From Eubacteriales bacterium (GTDB lineage Bacteria; Bacillota; Clostridia; Christensenellales; CAG-138), in contig JAQVML010000037.1 of assembly GCA_028703645.1 (NCBI GenBank), forward strand, positions 1 to 8,690: DNA of 8,690 nt, written 5' to 3'. Under the pieces are notes generated by a model, which saw only the letters and a list, made by a program, of their open reading frames with translations, was not told the DNA's origin and made no database searches. The translations under genes and the position numbers were made by a program. Shown here one piece after another: positions 1 to 5,322 of the stretch (position 1 is the stretch's first letter; every line of letters begins with the position of its first letter).

Positions 1-2
1 AG

Positions 3-1046
3 AATTTCAAAAAGATCGCCAAGATCATGCTGCCGAAGGACTACATCACCTATCTACTGACGGGCGTACACAGCACGGATTATTCCGATGCGTCCGGCAT
101 GCTGCTGCTGGATGTGAAGAATCGCAGATGGTCTCAGCCGATGCTCGACATCTGCGGCATTACGCAAGCGCAGATGCCGAAGCTATATGAGAGCTTTGAC
201 GCGGTTGGTACGCTCACGTCCGAATCCGCGAAAGCGCTCGGTCTGCCGGAGAAGGTGCTCGTCTGCGCGGGCGCGGGTGACAACGCCGCGGCAGCGGTCG
301 GCACCGGCACTGTCGGCGAGGGCAGATGCAACATCTCCATCGGCACCTCCGGCACAGTATTCATTAGCAACTGCGCGTTTTCCGTGGATAGCCACAACGC
401 GCTGCACTCCTTTGCGCACTCGGACGGCAACTATCATCTGATGGGCTGCATGCTCTCCGCGGGCTCTTGCAGCAAGTGGTGGATGGAAGACATCCTCGAG
501 AGCAAGGATTATAAGGGACTGGAAGCGCCGATTACAGACGACAAGCTTGGCACCAACCACGTGTTCTTCCTGCCGTATCTGATGGGCGAGCGTTCGCCGC
601 ACAACGACCCCGCCGCGCGCGGAACCTTCATCGGCATGACGATGGACACCAGCCGCGCGGACATGACGCAGGCGGTGCTGGAAGGCGTGGCGTTTGCGAT
701 TCGCGATTCGGTCGAGGTGGCGAAATCCCTCGGTATAAAGATTGACCGCAGCAAGATCTGCGGCGGCGGAGCCAAGAGTAAGCTCTGGAAGAAGATGTTT
801 GCAAACATCCTCAATCTGGAGATCGACACGATTAGCTCGGAAGAAGGTCCAGGCCTCGGCGGCGCGATGCTGGCGGCGGTTGCCTGCGGCGAATACGGCT
901 CGGTCGAGGAGATTGCGGAAAAGATGGTGCATGTGAACGCAACCGTCAAGCCCGATCCCGAAATTGCGGCGCGCTACGAGACGCAGTATCAGAAATTCGT
1001 GAAGATTTACCCCACGGTGAAGGAACTCTTCCCGCAGATCGGGTAA
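3..1046 (+). CDS. xylB: Xylulokinase, 3' partial (FGGY carbohydrate kinase)
   Basis: This enzyme phosphorylates D-xylulose with ATP to D-xylulose 5-phosphate, feeding the pentose phosphate pathway in the cytoplasm. The window opens inside the gene: the frame is already open at base 3, before the first ATG at 27, and the LPKDYI segment there normally sits well inside family members. About 347 residues are visible; full xylulokinases are usually near 500, so roughly 150 N-terminal residues, including the first part of the FGGY N domain, lie outside. Family landmarks are the GAGDNAAAAVGTG stretch, the GTSGT phosphate-binding motif, the PYLMGERSPH segment, and the C-terminal GGGAKSKLW motif followed by GPGLGGAMLA. 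A clean hairpin terminator follows 17 bases after the stop. Other FGGY kinases (glycerol, ribulose) are possible, but the motif set best fits xylulokinase. Confidence 0.88.
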   Translation, partial: NFKKIAKIMLPKDYITYLLTGVHSTDYSDASGMLLLDVKNRRWSQPMLDICGITQAQMPKLYESFDAVGTLTSESAKALGLPEKVLVCAGAGDNAAAAVGTGTVGEGRCNISIGTSGTVFISNCAFSVDSHNALHSFAHSDGNYHLMGCMLSAGSCSKWWMEDILESKDYKGLEAPITDDKLGTNHVFFLPYLMGERSPHNDPAARGTFIGMTMDTSRADMTQAVLEGVAFAIRDSVEVAKSLGIKIDRSKICGGGAKSKLWKKMFANILNLEIDTISSEEGPGLGGAMLAAVACGEYGSVEEIAEKMVHVNATVKPDPEIAARYETQYQKFVKIYPTVKELFPQIG

Positions 1047-1063
1047 TATTATGTTTCCGCAAG

Positions 1064-1091
1064 AAGCGTCGCCTTTTTCGGCGGCGTTTTT
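1064..1091 (+). terminator. Intrinsic terminator after xylB
   Basis: Stem AAGCGTCGCC (1064-1073) pairs with GGCGGCGTTT (1080-1089), with two G-T wobbles and a 6-nt loop TTTTTC; the run of T at 1087-1091 both closes the stem and forms the tract. It separates the xylulokinase transcript from the AraC gene. Confidence 0.8.
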
Positions 1092-1103
1092 GCGTGTGTA
1101 AGG

Positions 1104-1109
1104 TATAAT
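1104..1109 (+). promoter_or_regulatory. Possible -10 element for the AraC-DUF2000 transcript
   Basis: A perfect TATAAT hexamer lies between the xylB terminator and the AraC gene. No convincing -35 is present 16-18 bases upstream (that stretch is the terminator stem, GCGGCG) and there is no extended TGN. If real, the promoter is likely weak or needs an activator, which would fit autoregulation by the AraC-type protein, but that is inference. Confidence 0.35.
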
Positions 1110-1168
1110 AACCGAAACAGCGCAATATCTTGCAAGAAACAATCACGCAAACGAGGTATCCTTTGCCA

Positions 1169-2038
1169 ATGGGAACGCCGAAAGAAAAGAAAAGCGAACT
1201 GAGAACCGCGCGATACGATTCGGAATTAATGGTGGAAGCCTATCAGTTTCAGGGCGTGATGCAGGCGTTTCCAAACCATTTTCACGAGCATTACGTGATC
1301 GGTTTTATCGAGCGCGGCAGGCGAACCCTCACGGTGCGCGGGCAGTGTCTACTCACGGCACCGGGCGATCTGCTGCTGTTTAACCCCGGCGAAAATCACG
1401 CGTGCGAGGCCTATCACAACCAGCCGCTCGACTACCGCTGCATCAATATCGACCCGGACGTGATGGCAAAAGCCGCGCGGGAGATATTCGGCTCGCAGGC
1501 GCAGCCCGCCTTTACACAGGCCGTGGTATTTCATAGCGACTTGATTGGGGATTTGCGGGAGTTGCATGCCATGATTCTGCGCGCGGAAGGCGGCGTGCAG
1601 AAGGAAGAGCGCTTCTTCTTCCTGCTGGAGCAGATTCTGAGAGACTACGCGGCGGCGGGCGAGTTGGAGGAAGTGACGGAGCTTCGCGCTGAGGTGCGCG
1701 CGGTCTGCGATTATTTGACCGCGCACGCAAGCGAACAAATATCGCTGGATGCCTTAAGCGATATCGCGGGACTGAGCAAATATCACCTTTTGCGCGCGTT
1801 TACAAGAGAGACGGGCATCACGCCGTATCGCTATCTGGAGACGATCCGCATCGATCACGCAAAGACGCTATTACGTCAGGGCGTTTCTCCGGCGGAGGTT
1901 GCGCTGAGCGCCGGATTTTCGGATCAAAGCCATTTCACCAACGCATTCAAGCGCTTTATCGGGCTGACACCGGGGCTATACCGCCATGTGTTCGTAGAAA
2001 AGCGCGATGAGGATAAGGGAGAATCAAACGAGACATGA
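1169..2038 (+). CDS. AraC-family transcriptional regulator with N-terminal cupin domain
   Basis: A cytoplasmic ligand-sensing DNA-binding regulator of 289 residues. The N-terminal third carries a cupin-like sensor: FPNHFHEHYVIGFIERG with several histidines, then APGDLLLFNPGENH, the usual AraC-binding fold signature. The C-terminal 100 residues form the double helix-turn-helix: first helix pair around ISLDALSDIAGLSKYHLLRAF, second around VSPAEVALSAGFSDQSHFTNAF, ending in the typical GLTPGLYR. The start is uncertain. The frame is open from a TTG at 1130 that lacks a ribosome binding site. A GAGG at 1153-1156 sits 6 bases before TTG 1163 and 12 before ATG 1169; ATG 1169 is chosen. The stop overlaps the next ATG by 4 bases (ATGA), so it is co-translated with the DUF2000 gene, its likely partner or target. 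The ligand cannot be read from the sequence. Confidence 0.88.
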   Translation: MGTPKEKKSELRTARYDSELMVEAYQFQGVMQAFPNHFHEHYVIGFIERGRRTLTVRGQCLLTAPGDLLLFNPGENHACEAYHNQPLDYRCINIDPDVMAKAAREIFGSQAQPAFTQAVVFHSDLIGDLRELHAMILRAEGGVQKEERFFFLLEQILRDYAAAGELEEVTELRAEVRAVCDYLTAHASEQISLDALSDIAGLSKYHLLRAFTRETGITPYRYLETIRIDHAKTLLRQGVSPAEVALSAGFSDQSHFTNAFKRFIGLTPGLYRHVFVEKRDEDKGESNET

Positions 2039-2460
2039 ACACAACGGAACAAAAATGCGTGATGGTAATCGACAGCGCGCTGCCGCTGGGACTTATCGCA
2101 AACACCGCCGCAATGCTCGGCATCAGCATTGGTAAACTCCACCCGGAGATGATCGGCAGCGACGTGACCGACGCGACGGGGTATCTACACGCGGGCATCA
2201 GCACCTATCCGATCTCGATGCTCAAGGGCGACGAATCGCTGCTGAAAGAGTTGCGTCTTCGTCTGTTTGAGCCGGAGTTTTCCGGCCTTACGGCGGTGGA
2301 TTTCTCCGACGTTGCGCAGAAGATCAACGTCTATGCGGACTTTGCGCAAAAGACCGCCGAAACGCAGGAGCGAGACCATCATTATTACGGGATTGCGCTC
2401 TTTGGCGACAAGAAGAAGGTCAACCGCCTCACGGGCATGCTGCCACTGCTACGGGCATAA
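2035..2460 (+). CDS. DUF2000-family small protein
   Basis: A 141-residue soluble protein with no signal peptide or membrane segment. It opens with KCVMVIDSALPLGLIANTAA and continues through LGISIGKLHP and GYLHAGISTYPISML, which I recognise as the DUF2000 pattern. From memory the family has a fold related to the type 2 peptidyl-tRNA hydrolases, but its biochemical role is not established and none is claimed. The length is normal for the family, so the gene looks intact. The start codon overlaps the AraC stop (ATGA); an AAGGGAG at 2015-2021 lies 13 bases upstream, rather far, so translational coupling probably helps initiation. The pairing implies the AraC protein and this protein act in one response. 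Confidence 0.8.
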   Translation: MNTTEQKCVMVIDSALPLGLIANTAAMLGISIGKLHPEMIGSDVTDATGYLHAGISTYPISMLKGDESLLKELRLRLFEPEFSGLTAVDFSDVAQKINVYADFAQKTAETQERDHHYYGIALFGDKKKVNRLTGMLPLLRA

Positions 2461-2523
2461 CCCAACCTTTTTCTCGTAAAAGCGACAGAATAATCGCCGA
2501 GTAACGATTTAAAACCAAGTACT

Positions 2524-2546
2524 CCGCCAGAGATGGCGGTTTTTTT
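2524..2546 (+). terminator. Intrinsic terminator after the AraC-DUF2000 operon
   Basis: Perfect 6-bp stem CCGCCA/TGGCGG with tetraloop GAGA, followed by seven T (2540-2546). The T tract ends only one base before the -35 box of the padR promoter, so the two units are packed back to back. Confidence 0.88.
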
Positions 2547-2547
2547 C

Positions 2548-2575
2548 TTGACAGATACTCAGCACTGAGTATAAT
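2548..2575 (+). promoter_or_regulatory. Consensus sigma-A promoter of the padR-methyltransferase operon
   Basis: Perfect TTGACA (2548-2553) and perfect TATAAT (2570-2575) separated by 16 bases. This strength fits a promoter normally held off by a repressor, and palindromic operators cover it. Confidence 0.92.
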
Positions 2576-2590
2576 AGTCAGTGCTGACTA
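2555..2590 (+). promoter_or_regulatory. Double palindromic operator, probably bound by the adjacent PadR protein
   Basis: Two related perfect palindromes sit on the core promoter. The first, 2555-2572, is ATACTCAG-CA-CTGAGTAT (8-bp arms) and fills the spacer, running into the -10 box. The second, 2575-2590, is TAGTCAG-TG-CTGACTA (7-bp arms) and covers the expected transcription start. Aligned over 16 bases they agree at 12, and their centres are 19 bp apart. Seen another way, TCAGCACTGA (2559-2568) and TCAGTGCTGA (2578-2587) form one larger dyad centred in the -10 box. PadR proteins are dimeric winged-helix repressors that often regulate their own gene; assigning these sites to this PadR is inference from position. 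Confidence 0.8.
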
Positions 2591-2608
2591 AAAGAAGGAG
2601 CAAAACGT

Positions 2609-3151
2609 ATGATACCGCTGTATGTACTTGGCTTGCTGCAACGCTACGGCCCGCAGCACGGCTATCAACTCAAGAAGACGATCTCCGAGGAATTGGAGGA
2701 TTTTACGCAGATCAAACTTCCGACGATTTATTATCATCTGGAAAAAATGTCGGCGCAGGGGTTGATTGCGGGTTCCAGCGAGAAAGCGGGTGCAAGGCCG
2801 GAAAAGACGATCTATGCAATCACGCAATCTGGCAAAGTGGCGTTTATAGATGCGCTGCGCGAGCAATTGTCCACGCGATATCGGCCGGTGTTTCCCAGCG
2901 ATGCGCTTTTCTATTTTTCGGAGCATTTAGAGGCGGAAGAGATTTTACAATCGTTGCAGGAGCAGTATGCGTTTCTTCAGCAGAGCTTAAAAACGATTGA
3001 ACAGCACAAGCGACAAACACTTGCGTTTATACCTGAGGAAGCAAAGCCGATGGTGAACATCATATTTGCCCACCATGAGTACCATTTTCGCGCAGAGCTA
3101 GAGTGGGTTGCGTATTCGCTAAAGCAGATGAAGGGGGAACAAGAATCATGA
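2609..3151 (+). CDS. PadR-family transcriptional repressor
   Basis: A 180-residue winged-helix regulator. The N-terminal domain (about residues 1-85) has the PadR hallmarks: the IPLYVLGLL first helix, GPQHGYQLKKTI, the recognition segment LPTIYYHLEKMSAQGLI, and a wing ending in RPEKTIYAIT. The rest is a long helical dimerisation region (about 100-175) like the C-terminal domain of the PadR/Vir group. Start ATG 2609 is supported by AGGAG at 2596-2600, 8 bases upstream. The strong promoter just before it is overlaid by two palindromes, so autorepression relieved by a small molecule is the expected model. The stop overlaps the methyltransferase ATG by 4 bases, making that gene the obvious regulated target. 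The inducer is unknown. Confidence 0.9.
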   Translation: MIPLYVLGLLQRYGPQHGYQLKKTISEELEDFTQIKLPTIYYHLEKMSAQGLIAGSSEKAGARPEKTIYAITQSGKVAFIDALREQLSTRYRPVFPSDALFYFSEHLEAEEILQSLQEQYAFLQQSLKTIEQHKRQTLAFIPEEAKPMVNIIFAHHEYHFRAELEWVAYSLKQMKGEQES

Positions 3152-3810
3152 TAAAACCAAGAGTGCCGGAGACGAACGAAGGCATTCAAGATGCGCTCAA
3201 CGTGGAGGTATTTAACCGCTTTGCGCAAGGCATGCGGGATAAAGGCTGGAACAATGTGGAGTCGATCATCGCAGCTGGCGTTTGCGAGGGTAGCGTGCTG
3301 GAAATCGGCCCCGGCCCGGGCTATGTCGGGCTGGAGTGGCTGAAAGCCTGCCCGCAAGGCAAGCTGACCGCACTGGAGATCAGCCCGGAGATGATTGCGA
3401 TGGCAACGAAGAACGCGGCAGAATATGGGTTTTCCTCGCGTGCGAAATATGTTGCAGGAAACGCGCTTGAGATGCCGTTTGCGGAAGCATCGTTTGATGC
3501 GGTGTTTTCAAACGGATCGCTACACGAGTGGGAAGACCCGGCGCGCGTATTCGATCAGATTGTGCGGGTGCTCAAACCCGGTGGAAAATTTTGCGTTGCC
3601 GATATGCGGCGGGATGTCAACCCGCTTCTGGCGCGAATGATCTGCGCCTCGACGAAGCCAAAAGAGATCAGGCCGGGGTTTTGGACCTCACTGCATGCGG
3701 CATATACGAAGCCGGAGCTGGAGTTGCTGCTTAAGAAAACGCAACTGAGCGATGTCGTGATTCGAAACGAGTTTTTCGGGATTTTTGTGTCTGGCAGCAA
3801 GCGCGTATAA
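3148..3810 (+). CDS. Class I SAM-dependent methyltransferase
   Basis: A 220-residue cytoplasmic methyltransferase of the Methyltransf_11/UbiE-like type. Motif I, the SAM-binding glycine loop, is LEIGPGPGYVG (residues 51-61); the acidic residue that usually contacts the ribose is E77 in LTALEIS. Later landmarks are GNALEMPF (104-111), FDAVFSNGSLHEW (116-128) and VLKPGG (141-146). The start is ATG 3148, overlapping the padR stop (ATGA) with AAGGGGG at 3131-3137; the frame is open further upstream but those starts would lie inside padR. No substrate-specific domain is visible, so the acceptor could be a small molecule, lipid or antibiotic-like compound. Pairing with a PadR repressor suggests an inducible modification or detoxification role, which is inference. 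Confidence 0.87.
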   Translation: MIKPRVPETNEGIQDALNVEVFNRFAQGMRDKGWNNVESIIAAGVCEGSVLEIGPGPGYVGLEWLKACPQGKLTALEISPEMIAMATKNAAEYGFSSRAKYVAGNALEMPFAEASFDAVFSNGSLHEWEDPARVFDQIVRVLKPGGKFCVADMRRDVNPLLARMICASTKPKEIRPGFWTSLHAAYTKPELELLLKKTQLSDVVIRNEFFGIFVSGSKRV

Positions 3811-3821
3811 AACGTAACGCA

Positions 3822-3851
3822 TTGTCCGAACGCGGCAAAATGTGATACAAT
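3822..3851 (+). promoter_or_regulatory. Promoter upstream of murI (extended -10)
   Basis: TTGTCC (3822-3827) and TACAAT (3846-3851) with an 18-base spacer; the -10 is preceded by TGA, giving an extended -10 (TGN). Transcription would start near 3858, leaving a leader of about 68 bases before murI that includes the hairpin at 3881-3908. Confidence 0.7.
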
Positions 3852-3880
3852 ACTTCTGCGAATTACCGACGCAAGTTTGA

Positions 3881-3908
3881 ACGGGCAGGCCGCGCTTGTC
3901 CGTTTTTT
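3881..3908 (+). terminator. Terminator-like hairpin in the murI leader
   Basis: ACGGGCAGG (3881-3889) pairs with CTTGTCCGT style 3' arm (3895-3903) to give a 9-bp stem with two G-T wobbles and a 5-nt loop, followed by a T run (3903-3908). It can serve as the terminator of the padR-methyltransferase transcript, but it also lies between the murI promoter and murI, so murI transcripts must pass it. Whether it attenuates murI is open. Confidence 0.65.
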
Positions 3909-3925
3909 ACGTTTGAGGTGAAGAC

Positions 3926-4741
3926 ATGGACAATAGACCCATCGGCGTGTTCGATTCCGGCATGGGCGGACTCACCGCAGTCAGGCAGATGATTCGCCTG
4001 TTGCCGGGCGAGGATATCGTTTATTTTGGCGATACCGGGCGCGTGCCGTATGGCGGGCGTTCGGCGGAGACCATCGTGCGCTATGCGCGGCAGGATGTCG
4101 CGTTTTTGCGCAGTTTCGACCTAAAGGCGATCGTAATCGCCTGCGGCACGGTATCCACCACCGCGATGGATGTGCTCAAGGGCGAAAACGACTTGCCGAT
4201 TCTCGGCGTGGTGCAACCCGCAGCTCAAGCCGCCGCCAGCGCCACAAAAACGGGCAATATCGGCGTGATCGGCACCAAGGCGACCATCCGTAGCGGCGCA
4301 TATGAAACGGCCATTTCCGCGCTTCTGTCGAAGGCACAGCTCACCGCGAAAGCTTGCCCGCTGCTCGTGCCGCTCGTAGAGGATGGCAGGGTGCGGCGCG
4401 GAGACGCGGTCACCGAGCGCGTGGTGGAGGAGTATCTTTCTTCCGTCAAAGCGGCGGGCGTGGATACGCTGGTGCTCGGCTGCACGCACTATCCGCTCTT
4501 GATGGATGTGATATCGGACTACATGGGCAATAGCGTGACGCTCATCGACACGGGCGAGGAGGCGGCGCGCGCCGCGGCGGCACTCTTAGCTAAGCGAAAT
4601 CAGCTCAACGATCCCGATCGCGCGGGAGTTCGTCTCTATTACGCCAGCGACAGCGCGGAGGATTTCGCCGCGACCGCCAATCTTTTCTTAGGCAAAGATA
4701 TCTCGGATCGCGTCGAGCGCGTTGCGATTGAGAATTATTGA
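3926..4741 (+). CDS. murI: Glutamate racemase
   Basis: This enzyme interconverts L- and D-glutamate without a cofactor, supplying D-glutamate for the peptidoglycan peptide in the cytoplasm. The protein has 271 residues, normal for the family. Landmarks are GVFDSGMGGLT (residues 7-17) with the proton-handling D10-S11 region, the YFGDTGRVPYGGRS stretch (33-46), the first catalytic cysteine C73 in IACGT, and the second catalytic cysteine C186 in LGCTHYPLL. Both catalytic cysteines are present, so it should be active. The first motif reads ACGT instead of the more familiar ACNT. The start is supported by GAGGTG at 3915-3920, five bases upstream of ATG. It appears monocistronic, with its own promoter and a strong terminator at 4855-4893. 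Confidence 0.93.
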   Translation: MDNRPIGVFDSGMGGLTAVRQMIRLLPGEDIVYFGDTGRVPYGGRSAETIVRYARQDVAFLRSFDLKAIVIACGTVSTTAMDVLKGENDLPILGVVQPAAQAAASATKTGNIGVIGTKATIRSGAYETAISALLSKAQLTAKACPLLVPLVEDGRVRRGDAVTERVVEEYLSSVKAAGVDTLVLGCTHYPLLMDVISDYMGNSVTLIDTGEEAARAAAALLAKRNQLNDPDRAGVRLYYASDSAEDFAATANLFLGKDISDRVERVAIENY

Positions 4742-4854
4742 TTGAAACGGGAATGACGTAATCATTCGTGAATAGACCGAATTTGGACAATCCCACAGGC
4801 GAGTCAGGCGCGGGCGGATACCATCCGTCCGTGTAACCCGGTTCTAACTCAAAT
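4742..4854. other. Gene-free spacer after murI with two small hairpins
   Basis: No credible gene is seen here. Two inverted repeats stand out. GAATGA/TCATTC (4751-4756 with 4762-4767) has a 5-nt loop. GGGCGGAT/ATCCGTCC (4812-4819 with 4823-4830) has 8 pairs with one wobble and a tight ACC loop, but no T tract. They would lie in the 3' untranslated part of the murI transcript, before its terminator. I do not recognise a known RNA family. Confidence 0.45.
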
Positions 4855-4893
4855 GGCTGTCCTGAAAAGTAGTTGCTTTCAGGGCAGCTTTTT
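4855..4893 (+). terminator. Intrinsic terminator of murI
   Basis: A 12-bp stem, GCTGTCCTGAAA (4856-4867) with TTTCAGGGCAGC (4877-4888), carrying one G-T wobble and a 9-nt loop, is followed by five T (4889-4893). Confidence 0.9.
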
Positions 4894-4900
4894 GATACGG

Positions 4901-4929
4901 TTGCGAAAAACGGAACGAATCGCTATAAT
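4901..4929 (+). promoter_or_regulatory. Promoter of the 2-oxoacid oxidoreductase operon
   Basis: TTGCGA (4901-4906) and a perfect TATAAT (4924-4929) with an optimal 17-base spacer. The start site should fall near 4936, inside the first palindrome, giving a leader of about 170 bases before the first gene. Confidence 0.8.
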
Positions 4930-4947
4930 GGTTAGGACTACTAACCA
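4929..4947 (+). promoter_or_regulatory. Operator 1 of the oxidoreductase operon (GGTTAG/CTAACC palindrome)
   Basis: TGGTTAG-GACTA-CTAACCA, 7-bp arms around a 5-base centre. It begins at the last base of the -10 box and covers the expected start site, a classic repressor position. It matches operator 2 at 14 of 17 aligned bases. The regulator is not encoded in this window. Confidence 0.75.
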
Positions 4948-4951
4948 AATA

Positions 4952-4976
4952 GTGCCAAGCGGGGTACCCGCTGCAC
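4952..4976 (+). other. Hairpin in the oxidoreductase operon leader
   Basis: GTGC(CA)AGCGGG pairs with CCCGCTGCAC around a GTA loop: ten pairs with a two-base bulge on the 5' side. No T tract follows, so it is not an intrinsic terminator; it may stabilise the leader or simply separate the two operators. Confidence 0.5.
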
Positions 4977-5004
4977 GGAAGAATCAGGAATTATTGCACC
5001 ATAT

Positions 5005-5021
5005 AGTTAGTAGTACTAACC
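5005..5021 (+). promoter_or_regulatory. Operator 2 of the oxidoreductase operon (GTTAGTA/TACTAAC palindrome)
   Basis: GTTAGTA-G-TACTAAC (5006-5020) is a perfect palindrome with 7-bp arms. The right half TACTAACCAA is repeated exactly 75 bases upstream in operator 1. The spacing is close to seven helical turns, so both sites lie on nearly the same DNA face, which would allow looping. No second promoter is convincing here. Confidence 0.72.
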
Positions 5022-5105
5022 AATTGAGGTTTCGTTGAAACTTGCATTGTATGATACCGCGAGTTGAGACAACCGATCGACGAGCAAAACAGGAGAAACA
5101 GCATT

Positions 5106-5312
5106 ATGGCAAAATGGACCATTCTGGCAGAAGGATGCAAGGGCTGCGGGCTTTGCGTAGAGGCTTGCCCGAAAAAGATTCTCTGCCTGGATTCCGGCAC
5201 GATCAACCACAAGGGCCACACGCCCGCGCGGATGATGGACGAATCCCGCTGCACCGGTTGCGGTTTTTGCGCGACCATGTGCCCGGACTGCGTGATTACG
5301 ATTTCGCGATAG
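5106..5312 (+). CDS. 2-oxoacid:ferredoxin oxidoreductase delta subunit (2x[4Fe-4S] ferredoxin)
   Basis: A 68-residue electron-transfer subunit. It carries two complete [4Fe-4S] ligand sets: C11, C14, C17, C21 (CKGCGLCVEACP) and C49, C52, C55, C59 (CTGCGFCATMCP). It passes electrons from the TPP site of the beta subunit to external ferredoxin. The start chosen is ATG 5106, giving MAKW, with AGGAG at 5091-5095 ten bases upstream; the frame is open further up but without a better start. It is the first gene of a four-gene operon, with the alpha subunit starting 10 bases after its stop. Size and position match the small delta (KorD/VorC-type) subunits of these complexes. Confidence 0.9.
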   Translation: MAKWTILAEGCKGCGLCVEACPKKILCLDSGTINHKGHTPARMMDESRCTGCGFCATMCPDCVITISR

Positions 5313-5322
5313 GGAGAAAAAG

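Noticed and set aside
183..1142. Long minus-strand open frame (319 codons) across the xylulokinase region
   Set aside because: It is antisense to a gene with clear FGGY motifs, its translation is rich in Arg/Ala/His with no recognisable domain, and it is a typical shadow frame in GC-rich coding DNA.
4831..4850. Possible tRNA T-arm-like sequence (CCCGGTTCTAACTC)
   Set aside because: The base after TTC is not a purine, no matching 3' stem arm, acceptor stem or anticodon arm is found, and it lies in the murI 3' region.
5035..5056. Possible second promoter (TTGAAA ... TATGAT) just before the ferredoxin-like gene
   Set aside because: The hexamers are only 10 bases apart, and no other -35 fits TATGAT at 16-18 bases, so a promoter is not supported.
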